From: Geosporobacter ferrireducens
GTDB lineage: Bacteria; Bacillota; Clostridia; Peptostreptococcales; Thermotaleaceae
Direction: 5' to 3'
NCBI RefSeq assembly: GCF_001750685.1
Contig: NZ_CP017269.1
Span: forward strand, 868,001 to 932,000
DNA: 64,000 bases
The notes below the pieces were generated by a model. That model was not told the DNA's origin. It made no database searches and saw only the letters and a list, made by a program, of their open reading frames with translations. Positions 54,601 to 62,625 of the stretch are shown here, in pieces (positions within the stretch are counted from its first letter, which is position 1; the number at the start of each line of letters is the position of its first letter). Position numbers and translations under genes: made by a program.

Positions 54601-55128
54601 TTAGGATTCTTTTTCTAACTGTTGACTGGAAATTTCCATGTATTTCATATACTCAGCATCCAGTACTTCCCTCGATAAAGTTAAAATCAGTTCTTGAAGC
54701 TTTTCCTGATCTTGTTCTTCCATTTTATGAAATGCTTTCATCAAACGAAAAACCTCTGACTTTTCTAAATCTGATCTCATCGCATTTCTTTGTTGAACCC
54801 CTAGTTCTGTAATATATATCCTGGTAATCCTGCCGTCTCGAATATCCTTTTCCTTGCTGATCAAGCCCTTTTTCACCATGCGATTTACGATATCATGGGT
54901 TGTAGATAAATTCCAAAGTCCCCTTGCTGCCAACTCAGAGAGTTTCATTCCATCTTCAAGATAAAGAATCCAAAGGACATGCTGATGGGCATTGGTTAAG
55001 TCATACTGATGGGCTTTAATATCCCATTCTCTTTCCATTGATTTATATAAACCCTTTAAGATATGTACAAATTTGTGATTCTCAACAATATTCTTCTTGT
55101 TCAATGTATACACCGCCATATCTGTCAC
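54601..55128 (-). CDS. MarR-family regulator, Hpr/ScoC-like
   Basis: A 175-residue winged-helix regulator. The HTH core is MKLSELAARGLWNLSTTHDIVNRMVKKGLISKE, with the wing DIRDGRITRIYIT. The N-terminal KGLYKSMEREWD and the long C-terminal helix are like Bacillus Hpr (ScoC), which represses protease and sporulation genes. The start is uncertain: GTG 55128 or ATG 55119; neither has a clear ribosome binding site. Confidence 0.85.
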   Translation of the reverse strand: MTDMAVYTLNKKNIVENHKFVHILKGLYKSMEREWDIKAHQYDLTNAHQHVLWILYLEDGMKLSELAARGLWNLSTTHDIVNRMVKKGLISKEKDIRDGRITRIYITELGVQQRNAMRSDLEKSEVFRLMKAFHKMEEQDQEKLQELILTLSREVLDAEYMKYMEISSQQLEKES

Positions 55129-55211
55129 ATTTCGTTATTACTGAATAATCCTACTACCCATTATATATCCTTTTCGCTCTTCAATACAATATATTCGTTT
55201 CATCATTCAAG

Positions 55212-55385
55212 TTATTTGCACATTTTTAAAAACTCCATTTTCTGATCTACCAATTCATGATACTGTATTTGGGTGATTTTCTCTGCATCTAAAAGGTTTT
55301 CGGCACAACTTATGAAATCTCTGATTATTTTTTTCAGCACTGCTTTATTGATTTCCTGATTCACTACCTTATCCTCTATTGTCAT
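55212..55385 (-). CDS. Small SHOCT-like protein (57 residues)
   Basis: Begins MTIEDKVVNQEINKAVLKK; the C-terminal half NLLDAEKITQIQYHELVDQK has the short helix-turn-helix look of SHOCT domains, which mediate oligomerisation. GAGGGGGG lies 6 nt before the ATG. It sits 84 nt upstream of the MarR-family gene, on the same strand. Function unknown. Confidence 0.6.
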   Translation of the reverse strand: MTIEDKVVNQEINKAVLKKIIRDFISCAENLLDAEKITQIQYHELVDQKMEFLKMCK

Positions 55386-55653
55386 ACAAAACCCCCCTCT
55401 TGTTTTCTCCTATACTATTTCTTACATGAATGTTAATATTCCTGCAATCACAATAAATTTTTTGAAAATTTCTTAGATTCCGCCAGTATGTCCCTATCAA
55501 AATTGACTGCAAAGTGATATATTAAACTTTCCAGTCACACACCTTTATCAAATAAGCATCTATTGTATTTTAACTTGTCGAATCAAGCACATATATTTTT
55601 TGTATAGAATACTATGAAATTATATTGAACCTACAGCATGGGAGGGATAAGCT

Positions 55654-56370
55654 ATGACAGTTGAAAAGGTTGTAGAGATCGAAAATGTTTCTATGAATTA
55701 TCACACATTAGATGGTGAAACATTAGCAATCAAGGATTTATCCTTTAATGTATATAAGGGCGAAATAGTAATCATTGTAGGTCCGAGCGGCTGTGGAAAA
55801 TCAACTGCCTTATCGATCATATCGGGATTGATCACGCCTTCATCGGGCAAGGTAGTGGTAAACGGAAAAGCAGTAAGCGAACCAAATAAATCTATTGGTT
55901 ACATGTTTCAAAAAGATCATCTATTTGAATGGCGTACGATCTTAAACAATGTTTTGATCGGGTTAGAGATTCAAAATAAATTAAATCCCCAAACAAAGGC
56001 AAAAGCGGAGAAATTGTTAGAACTTTATGGCTTGGGTGAATTCAAGCACTACTATCCCAGCCAATTATCAGGGGGTATGCGTCAACGGGTAGCCCTCATT
56101 AGAACACTGGCTGTCGAACCGGATCTTCTGCTGCTGGATGAGCCTTTTACAGCATTGGACTACCAGACAAAATTGGCTGTGGCAGAAGATATAATGTTTG
56201 CTTGTTCTATAAATCTTGATCTAATCATAGTTTGTTATATGGATGTGATGAAAAAAGAAGCCTTAAAAACAATTGTACAGATTGCTTATGAGATCGCTGT
56301 AGGAAAGCGGGGTGTCCCTGATACAAAAGAAAATAAAGAACAACAGCAAAAAGGGCAGAAGGATGCATAA
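55654..56370 (+). CDS. ABC transporter ATPase (TauB/SsuB/NrtD type), 5' part, interrupted
   Basis: Residues 1-180 (to 56193) are a normal nitrate/sulfonate/taurine-class ATPase with Walker A GPSGCGKST at 43-51, Q-loop FQKDHL, signature LSGGMRQR near 138 and Walker B LLLLDEP near 158. Then the similarity stops. The last ~59 residues (MFACSINLD ... KGQKDA) are unrelated and come from the inserted element. The H-loop and C-terminus lie at 61113-61376, 4.9 kb away. As it stands, the product should not hydrolyse ATP properly. Removal of the insert would restore a gene of about 260 codons in frame. Confidence 0.85.
   Translation: MTVEKVVEIENVSMNYHTLDGETLAIKDLSFNVYKGEIVIIVGPSGCGKSTALSIISGLITPSSGKVVVNGKAVSEPNKSIGYMFQKDHLFEWRTILNNVLIGLEIQNKLNPQTKAKAEKLLELYGLGEFKHYYPSQLSGGMRQRVALIRTLAVEPDLLLLDEPFTALDYQTKLAVAEDIMFACSINLDLIIVCYMDVMKKEALKTIVQIAYEIAVGKRGVPDTKENKEQQQKGQKDA
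56239..56370 (+). CDS. Possible 43-residue ORF at the left end of the element
   Basis: In the same frame as the interrupted ATPase, a possible independent ORF runs MDVMKKEALKTIVQIAYEIA and on to KGQKDA. It ends at a terminator, as a genuine gene would. The ribosome binding site is weak (GGA only), so it may be just the accidental tail of the ATPase frame. Confidence 0.25.
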   Translation: MDVMKKEALKTIVQIAYEIAVGKRGVPDTKENKEQQQKGQKDA

Positions 56371-56384
56371 CTTCCGCCCTTTTT
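56348..56384. terminator. Bidirectional terminator at left end of the element
   Basis: AAAAAGGGC and GCCCTTTTT pair, with inner AGAAG/CTTC, between the plus-strand frame and the convergent DUF421 gene. Confidence 0.85.
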
Positions 56385-56386
56385 GC

Positions 56387-57076
56387 CTATTTCTCATAAG
56401 GCGATATATGAAGCTGTCCGTACGGGTCCATCAGGGCAACAAAAATCTCTTCCGGACGACTATAGCCAAACATACGAATATACTTTATAATTTCTTCTTC
56501 CTCTTTATTAAGCTGCATCATATTCTTTCTTTGAAATTTTCCTTCCAAAATAACTGCCAAAGGCAAACCTCTCTCTTTTCCAGTTGAAACCCCTAATTCT
56601 TGAACAGTCGGTGTCTCATAGGGAGCTTTCTTGAGTACAGAGATATTTCCGCTGGCCTCCACAATACAAAAATCAATTTGATTGAGTGTAAATACATTTT
56701 TCTCCCGTAGGAGCATGAGTAGGTCGTCAACTGTATAGTGCACGCTCTTCAAATTCTTTAATAAAATCTGCCCATCCTGTATTACAATAGTGGGTTCAAA
56801 GGTTATCATCCTTCGTGCTTTTGTACTCTTAACAATTAAAAAACTTATACATCTCTGCATAACTGCTAAGACTACAACAGCAAAGGCTGTAGGCAAGTGT
56901 TTAATTTCAGGCTGGGCGATATCTGCCCCTACAATAGAACCCATAACGACCAAGGTCAATAAGTCAAATACCGGCAACTCCCCAATCGGCCTTTTCCCCA
57001 TAATAAGCAGCGTAGATGCCAAAAGTAAAAGCATAATCGACACAATACGAAAAGCAATCATGAGATAAGTGTTCAT
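56387..57076 (-). CDS. DUF421-family membrane protein (YetF/YcaP-like)
   Basis: A 229-residue protein. Three N-terminal membrane segments (RIVSIMLLLLASTLLIMGKR with the conserved GKRP) are followed by a DUF421 cytoplasmic domain (PTIVIQDGQILLKNLKSVHYTVDDLLMLLREKNVFTLNQIDFCIVEASG). Family members are linked to spores and envelope functions in Bacillus; the biochemical role is unknown. Start at ATG 57076, after GGAAGG. It belongs to the inserted element. Confidence 0.88.
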   Translation of the reverse strand: MNTYLMIAFRIVSIMLLLLASTLLIMGKRPIGELPVFDLLTLVVMGSIVGADIAQPEIKHLPTAFAVVVLAVMQRCISFLIVKSTKARRMITFEPTIVIQDGQILLKNLKSVHYTVDDLLMLLREKNVFTLNQIDFCIVEASGNISVLKKAPYETPTVQELGVSTGKERGLPLAVILEGKFQRKNMMQLNKEEEEIIKYIRMFGYSRPEEIFVALMDPYGQLHISPYEK

Positions 57077-57162
57077 AAGCGCAGTCCTTCCCAAAAGAGA
57101 GTTTCTCTTTCATATTAGAATTTGTAGGAAATAAACCTCTTATTCCACACTTTATAAAGATG

Positions 57163-57960
57163 CTACAGATAAAAAGTTGCTATGAGCTTTGCTGCAGGCA
57201 CTAGCAGCACCTGGCCTAAAAGCGTTCCCAGAAACTTTGTTCCGATTAAAATAATCACCAGCGCCTTCACATCTCCATACTGTCGTTTTCCACGATAGGC
57301 TTCATCTGTAATAATCGCTGCCTTTGGATCGATGAACATCGTCAATAGAATACTGGCAATCCCATTGATCATGCCTGATGAACCGGCAGCAGCCAACCGA
57401 TTTTCCGGAACATAGATAGCTGCATAATAAGCAGCCAGGACACCAATAGCATATATCCCTGTAATGAAGGCATTGAGCAGCAGCAGTCTCTTTGGAATAT
57501 TCTTAAACCGTAACCCATGCAGCATGCTCCTGGAAGGTTTTACCGTACTTCCGGCGATTCTTCGAATATTACCAATACTCAGTGCCTGAACCACAATAGC
57601 GGGTACAGAGCCAACTGCTTCCAGCTTTGCTACCGCTTTGGAAAAAATCTTTAAAAAAGTCGGTACCATCAAAATTCCAATAACCGTACCTATGGTCGAT
57701 CCTGCGATTACAGTTCGGATTTCCAATAATGGATCATAGCGGAACTGAATGCTCGTATCGATCATCTTTCCAATCAAAGGCCCTTGAAAGGTATTTGCGG
57801 TTCTGGATACCAATACGATCAGATTAAAGAGGGACAAAGACAGGGCAAATTGCCCGCTTTTTACTGAATTTAACCGAACCGAATAAGACAGCGTATCTAC
57901 CAAATGAATAATAATCGTTAGTAATGTTAACTTCCAAAGTAAACCATCTCCAAAAATCAT
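57163..57960 (-). CDS. amj: Amj-family lipid II flippase (YdaH-like)
   Basis: A 265-residue membrane protein with six or more hydrophobic segments. The N-terminal LLTIIIHLVDTLSYSVRLNSVKSGQFALSLSLFN matches the Amj family (alternate to MurJ), which flips lipid II for peptidoglycan synthesis. In B. subtilis amj is induced by the ECF factor SigM under envelope stress. Here an ECF sigma/anti-sigma pair lies in the same element. The symbol is given by family resemblance. Confidence 0.85.
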   Translation of the reverse strand: MIFGDGLLWKLTLLTIIIHLVDTLSYSVRLNSVKSGQFALSLSLFNLIVLVSRTANTFQGPLIGKMIDTSIQFRYDPLLEIRTVIAGSTIGTVIGILMVPTFLKIFSKAVAKLEAVGSVPAIVVQALSIGNIRRIAGSTVKPSRSMLHGLRFKNIPKRLLLLNAFITGIYAIGVLAAYYAAIYVPENRLAAAGSSGMINGIASILLTMFIDPKAAIITDEAYRGKRQYGDVKALVIILIGTKFLGTLLGQVLLVPAAKLIATFYL

Positions 57961-58153
57961 ACGCTTACACCTTTCTGATCCACTTCATCAAGAGGGATCT
58001 ATCTATCCTGCCACCCGCTTCACAGGTATTCCCCATGCTCTTATTATAGTCTAAAACTACCAACATATTCCACCCCTATAAAGGATTGCGCCAGAAATCC
58101 ATTTTGCATGTTCCCTAATTTACTCAAATATAATAATGCAAGAGGTGATCATC

Positions 58154-59575
58154 ATGAAAAAAGCAGCTGTATATATACGGGTAAGCACTGAAGAACAAGC
58201 CAAAGAAGGCTATTCGATCTCTGCCCAGCAAGAAAAGCTAAAAGCCTTTTGCCTGTCAAAAGACTGGCAAATCCAGGATATCTATATCGATGAAGGCTAT
58301 TCAGGCAAAAATCTGAATCGTCCGGCACTTAAGCGGCTATTGAGCCATATTAATAATTTTGATCTCGTATTGGTTTATAAGCTTGACCGTCTATCCCGTT
58401 CTCAAAAAGATGTTTTGCATCTAATCGAGGATATATTTGAGCCCAATCAGGTTGGCTTTGTTTCAACACTGGAAAACTTCGACACTACCCTCAGCTTTGG
58501 AAAAGCCATGCTGGGAATCATCGCTGTATTTGCCCAGCTTGAACGGGAAAGTATTACAGAACGTGCCCGCCTGGGCAAAAGAGAGCAAGCGCGTCAAGGC
58601 AAATGGCGCGGCGGTCCGGTTCCTTTAGGCTATGACTACATCGACCAACAGCTCGTCATCAATGAATATGAAGCTTTGATCATTCGAAAAATCTTTCAAT
58701 ATTACCTTGATGGAATGGGCATGAATGCAATCGCCAACAGGTTAAACCGACAAGGATACAAAAGTAAGCAAAACCGCCCCTTTTCACCCTCTAAGATTCG
58801 CACCTACTTAACCAATCCTCTCTATGCAGGAATGATGCCCTATAAAAATCAAGTATTTCAGGGCGTACACCCGAAGATTATCGAGAAAGATCTTTTTTCA
58901 TCGGCACAGGCAATCATTGCAGAAAGGGGCCAAAACTGGCGCAAACCCTCTTCTTCTCTCTTAGGTGGCATCCTCTGCTGCGGAGAATGCGGCGCAAAGG
59001 TTTTTGAGCGCAAGATGCAAGGAACACGCTATTATACCTGCTATACCTACCATGGAAGTCCTGACCATATGCGTACTGCCCCACATTGCAGTTTAGGCTA
59101 TAAAAACAGTAAAGACTTGGAAGAATACATCTTAGCACAATTAAAGTATCAAAAAGAAGACTATGCAGCATTAGATCGCGAGATCGAACGATATCTGAAA
59201 GACATAAGCACTAGAGATTTTGAGGGCGATATTGAAGTGCTTAAAAAAGAATTAGTTCAGGTAGATCATGAACGGCTGCGCTGGTATGATGCCTATGGAA
59301 AAGGCAGCTTTTCACTGGATGAGATTGAAAAACGAATCGAAGCAGTTACCCATAGAGAAAATGAACTTCAAAAGCAAATTGCCATCATAGAAAACCAAAG
59401 TAAGACGGTTAGGGCCAAATCTGTGACAATGGAAATGCTAAAAAAGAATGCTTATGATTTTCACCAAATATGGAAATTTGCTACCTGCCAGGAACGACGC
59501 AAAATTACCACCGGCTTCCTGCGCTCTGTCTCATTATATAAGAAAATGCCTCCCCAACTCACTCTACGAGAATAA
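58154..59575 (+). CDS. Large serine recombinase (SpoIVCA/integrase type)
   Basis: A 473-residue recombinase. The N-terminal resolvase catalytic domain has AAVYIRVSTEEQAKEGYSI with the nucleophilic Ser and VYKLDRLSRSQKDVLHL. Then come a Recombinase domain (GPVPLGYDY ... ANRLNRQGYKSK), a zinc ribbon (LCCGECGAKVFERKM ... YYTCY) and a coiled-coil tail. This is the layout of phage-type integrases and of SpoIVCA, which excises skin from sigK. Start at ATG 58154, after AGAGGTG. It lies in the middle of the element rather than at an end. Confidence 0.94.
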   Translation: MKKAAVYIRVSTEEQAKEGYSISAQQEKLKAFCLSKDWQIQDIYIDEGYSGKNLNRPALKRLLSHINNFDLVLVYKLDRLSRSQKDVLHLIEDIFEPNQVGFVSTLENFDTTLSFGKAMLGIIAVFAQLERESITERARLGKREQARQGKWRGGPVPLGYDYIDQQLVINEYEALIIRKIFQYYLDGMGMNAIANRLNRQGYKSKQNRPFSPSKIRTYLTNPLYAGMMPYKNQVFQGVHPKIIEKDLFSSAQAIIAERGQNWRKPSSSLLGGILCCGECGAKVFERKMQGTRYYTCYTYHGSPDHMRTAPHCSLGYKNSKDLEEYILAQLKYQKEDYAALDREIERYLKDISTRDFEGDIEVLKKELVQVDHERLRWYDAYGKGSFSLDEIEKRIEAVTHRENELQKQIAIIENQSKTVRAKSVTMEMLKKNAYDFHQIWKFATCQERRKITTGFLRSVSLYKKMPPQLTLRE

Positions 59576-59760
59576 TCCTATTTTTTTGAATAGACTCAAT
59601 CCAGATTTTAAAAATGAGTGATTCAATCAATACTATAACAAATATTTCCAATCATACTTTTATAAATATTCGCGCCCACAAAAAACTTTTTGACTTTTTG
59701 GCGGGTATGTATAAGTGAACAGGGTAACTAAGGCAAAGCAGAGAGGAAGTGAAAGGAATA

Positions 59761-60294
59761 ATGGACAAAGGGGTTATACAGAATATCATAAACGGCGACA
59801 AGGAAGCCTTTAAGCAGTTGTATGATGAACATTTTGACAGGGCACTTCGTTCCGCAGCCGCAATTACCAGGAATAAAGAAACGGCAAAAGATGCAGTACA
59901 AGAAGCATTTATCCGCGTTTATCTTAATCTTTCAAGCTATGATATCAATAAGCCTTTTGAACCCTGGTTTTATAGAATTTTAATCAATGAATGCAATCGC
60001 ATACTGAAAAAAGGATCTGCATTGCTATTGGTAGATCCTCCTTTACTGGAAGATGTCATGATTGATCCAGTAGCAAAAGAAACCTTTAGTGATTTGCATG
60101 AAATGATTTTATCTTTAGAAGATCTCTATCGCATTCCCGTGGTTTTAAAATATTTGCAAGGCTTTGCAGAAAAAGAAATTGCCCATATTTTAGATTTAAA
60201 TCTAAATACAGTTAAGTCCCGCCTCTATAAAGGGAGAGAAAAACTTAAAGCTGCTCTGGAAACTATCGAGAATGGGAGGGAAAAATATGAATAA
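59761..60294 (+). CDS. ECF-type RNA polymerase sigma factor
   Basis: A 177-residue group 4 sigma factor. Region 2 is KEAFKQLYDEHFDRALRSA ... ETAKDAVQEAFIRVYLNLSSYD, and region 4 is RIPVVLKYLQGFAEKEIAHILDLNLNTVKSRLYKGREKLK. It overlaps the anti-sigma gene by 8 nt. Start ATG 59761 is likely; the GTG at 59749 is too close to the GAGAGGAA site. The pair may be self-regulated and control the flippase gene in the element (inference). Confidence 0.93.
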   Translation: MDKGVIQNIINGDKEAFKQLYDEHFDRALRSAAAITRNKETAKDAVQEAFIRVYLNLSSYDINKPFEPWFYRILINECNRILKKGSALLLVDPPLLEDVMIDPVAKETFSDLHEMILSLEDLYRIPVVLKYLQGFAEKEIAHILDLNLNTVKSRLYKGREKLKAALETIENGREKYE

Positions 60295-61045
60295 TCTGGA
60301 CGATCAAATCAAAAAGGCTTTAGAAAATGGTACAAAGATTACACAAGCAGACAGACAGGATGTATGGAATCATATTGAAAAAGAACTGTTCACTGAAAAA
60401 ACAAAGGGGGAACTAAAAGTTATGAAACCAAAGAAAAAAAATCGCCATACAGCATTTATCGCGGCAGCTGCTGCAGCAGTCCTGCTATTTATTGGCGCAC
60501 AAACTGAGATGGGACATGCAGTCATTGATCAAATCAAAGAATTGTTTGCACCTCAGAAACAGATCACTCAGGAAATCGAAGGCAATAAGGAGAAAACCAA
60601 TGTTAATCTGCAGCAGCCAAGTAAATCCCAATATGTAATTTATATCGATGAAGAAAGATATGCATTCATAGAAGGAAAGGATAAAGATAGAATTGTTATG
60701 AAAACTCCAGTTGAAGGAAATTTCCCTGAAGTTTCCATGGAAATTGAACAAGTAGCCGATAGAGCTCCGGAGGATATCATAAAAGACCTGGACGCACAGA
60801 TTAGAGATAAGTTTGAGAAGGTCTATGCGCCGCAGCAGGTAAATGAACCGATTAATGGTTGGGTTGTTAGGGGTATAGATGGCCAGAACTGGGATAGTGC
60901 CATTATAAAAGTATATGTAGTATCTAATGGAAGTCAGGGAAGCTTCATCATTACGCAGCACTATTTCCTGGAAGCAGCGGAAGGCCATGGCGTAAGGTTT
61001 GATGAGATGGTGAAAGAATTTCACATCGTCAATGTGTCTCAATAA
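60287..61045 (+). CDS. Membrane-bound anti-sigma factor
   Basis: A 252-residue protein with a short cytoplasmic N-terminus (about 55 residues, with the WNHIEKEL helix), one membrane segment (AFIAAAAAAVLLFIGAQ near 60) and a large extracellular domain of DUF4367-like character. It would hold the ECF factor inactive until an envelope signal arrives. GGGAGG precedes ATG 60287. Confidence 0.8.
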   Translation: MNNLDDQIKKALENGTKITQADRQDVWNHIEKELFTEKTKGELKVMKPKKKNRHTAFIAAAAAAVLLFIGAQTEMGHAVIDQIKELFAPQKQITQEIEGNKEKTNVNLQQPSKSQYVIYIDEERYAFIEGKDKDRIVMKTPVEGNFPEVSMEIEQVADRAPEDIIKDLDAQIRDKFEKVYAPQQVNEPINGWVVRGIDGQNWDSAIIKVYVVSNGSQGSFIITQHYFLEAAEGHGVRFDEMVKEFHIVNVSQ

Positions 61046-61064
61046 AATATATATTTCCTTGTAT

Positions 61065-61086
61065 GGGCAGGCCATTGTGTCTGCCC
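61065..61086. repeat. Short GC-rich hairpin, second copy
   Basis: GGGCAG/CTGCCC stem around GCCATTGTGT, followed by GTTATATTTTTG. It could terminate the anti-sigma transcript. Similar to 47050-47073. Confidence 0.55.
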
Positions 61087-61112
61087 GTTATATTTTTGTT
61101 TCAGACATTATA

Positions 61113-61376
61113 AACTCTGCCGTAGCTGATGAAATCGGAAAAATTTTAAAAAAGGAAGGCAAGACAGCGATTATGGTAACTCATGACATTTCAGAAGCCA
61201 TTAGCATGTCCGATCGTGTAATCGTACTGAGCAAAAGACCCGCAACCATTAAAAGCATCCATGAAATTAAATTAACCCTAGATGTTGAAAGAACACCGTT
61301 GACTTCTAGGGAAGCTCCTGAATTCAGACATTATTTTAATACCATATGGAAGGAGCTCGATATACATGTTAAATAA
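61113..61376 (+). pseudogene. ABC transporter ATPase, 3' part of the interrupted gene
   Basis: An open frame of 87 codons reading SAVADEIGKILKKEGKTAIM, then VTHDISEAISMSDRVIVLSKRP (with the H-loop His) and the C-terminal tail of a TauB/SsuB-type ATPase. There is no start codon or ribosome binding site of its own. It overlaps the permease start by 11 nt, as is normal for such operons. It continues the 5' part at 55654-56193. Confidence 0.85.
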
Positions 61377-62205
61377 CGGCAAGTGTATTAATGAGATGGA
61401 AAAAAAATATCCGGGAGTCTCTGCAGAGCATCATGAATTTCTATGCAAAGTGAAAAAAAGGAAAAGGGCGGTCATCATCACTCAGGTTTCCTTGCTGGTA
61501 GTTTTTTTTGCATTTTGGGAGATTGCAGCCAGAACAAAACTCGTTGATACATTTCTTACAAGCTACCCGTCACAGATGTGGAATCTTTTTCTCAGACTGA
61601 TAGCGGACGGTTCTCTTTATCGCCATGTGGCGATTAGTACCTTCGAAACAGTGGTTGGGTTTGTCGCCGGTACAATCTTTGGAACATTAATAGCGATCCT
61701 CCTATGGTGGTCAGATTTTGTTTCAGAAGTGCTGGACCCTTATATGGTAGTCCTAAATGCATTGCCGAAAACAGCACTAGCCCCCATCATCATCCTCTGG
61801 GCAGGTGCAGGCATCACAGGAATTATCGTTACAGCAATGGCTGTATCCATTGTCGTAACGATTCTTGGTGTTTATGGGGGATTCAAGGAGGTTGATGGCG
61901 ATAAAATCAAAATGCTGCAAACCTTTGGTGCCACAAGGCTGCAGATATTACAGAAAGTCATCATTCCTGCCAGTATTCCGACAATCGTAAGTGCAGTAAA
62001 GATCAATGTAGGGTTATCCTGGGTAGGGGTTATCGTAGGGGAACTCATGGTATCCCGGGCTGGTATAGGATACCTCATTGTCTATGGTAGTCAGGTGTTT
62101 AGACTGGATCTGGTTATGACCAGTGTCATCATCTTAGCCATCTTAGCTACGGTCATGTATCAAGGGGTTGCTTATTTAGAGAAAAAATTAATGAAATGGA
62201 GATAG
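61366..62205 (+). CDS. ABC transporter permease (TauC/SsuC/NrtB type)
   Basis: A 279-residue permease with five to six membrane segments. The EAA loop VDGDKIKMLQTFGATRLQILQKVIIPASIP (starting near residue 170) contacts the ATPase. The family imports nitrate, sulfonates, taurine, aromatic precursors or riboflavin/thiamine precursors. No substrate-binding protein gene is in the window. AAGGAG lies 10 nt before the ATG, inside the ATPase 3' part. Its operation depends on an intact ATPase, so it may be silent while the element is present. Confidence 0.92.
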   Translation: MLNNGKCINEMEKKYPGVSAEHHEFLCKVKKRKRAVIITQVSLLVVFFAFWEIAARTKLVDTFLTSYPSQMWNLFLRLIADGSLYRHVAISTFETVVGFVAGTIFGTLIAILLWWSDFVSEVLDPYMVVLNALPKTALAPIIILWAGAGITGIIVTAMAVSIVVTILGVYGGFKEVDGDKIKMLQTFGATRLQILQKVIIPASIPTIVSAVKINVGLSWVGVIVGELMVSRAGIGYLIVYGSQVFRLDLVMTSVIILAILATVMYQGVAYLEKKLMKWR

Positions 62206-62210
62206 GAATA

Positions 62211-62232
62211 GGCTGCTTTTTCAAGCAGCCTT
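62211..62232 (+). terminator. Terminator of the permease gene
   Basis: GGCTGCTT/AAGCAGCC stem followed by TTAT. Confidence 0.7.
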
Positions 62233-62382
62233 ATAATCTATATTGGAATACTGGGTTGAAAATACTATTTAAGGGTATGCACGAAGCGACCGCTCATCTT
62301 TATAGCATCGGTCTTCTTATCACGAATGGGTTCCACCTTATCCCTCTAAATTATTCCTCATCAATAAATTTCGACTTCTTCA

Positions 62383-62528
62383 TTAATCGAATGATCTCTC
62401 CAAGTTTGGCACAGATAATAAATAAGCTCCTACTACCATGCCTCCATAGATTCGATTCCACCATCTCCAGCAAGGCTACCTAGGAAAGTAAACAAAGCGA
62501 CTGATATAAAAAATCCTATGATATGCAT
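62383..62528 (-). pseudogene. Possible frameshifted small membrane protein gene
   Basis: AAAGGAGG precedes an ATG at 62528. The first frame reads MHIIGFFISVALFTFLGSLA and stops at 62433. In another frame the sequence continues YGGMVVGAYLLSVPNLERSF to a stop at 62383. A one-base change would join them. The rest of the gap 62233-62625 shows nothing clear. Confidence 0.35.
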
Positions 62529-62625
62529 GAAACTCCTCCTTTTTCATAACGCAACATAATTTACATTGTGTTGCATTCGTACTCATAATGTTAGAATAAA
62601 TTATGAGAAGCTTACGTTCATTATC

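Larger units (their letters stand above)
56194..61136. mobile_element. ~4.9-kb skin-like element inserted in an ABC ATPase gene
   Basis: The boundaries are set by where ABC ATPase similarity stops and resumes; the crossover could be a few nt to either side. Cargo: a DUF421 protein, an Amj-family flippase, a large serine recombinase, an ECF sigma factor and its anti-sigma. The flanks share only interrupted similarity (AVAED-I at 56176-56193 against AVADE-I at 61119-61136) and no long direct repeat, which fits a serine recombinase needing a 2-bp core. Orientation of excision and its timing are unknown. Confidence 0.65.

Noticed and set aside
61032..61376. Independent 114-residue protein starting at 61032
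   Set aside because: Its first 27 codons run through the anti-sigma end and a hairpin; only the part from ~61113 matches an ABC ATPase and it has no start signal.
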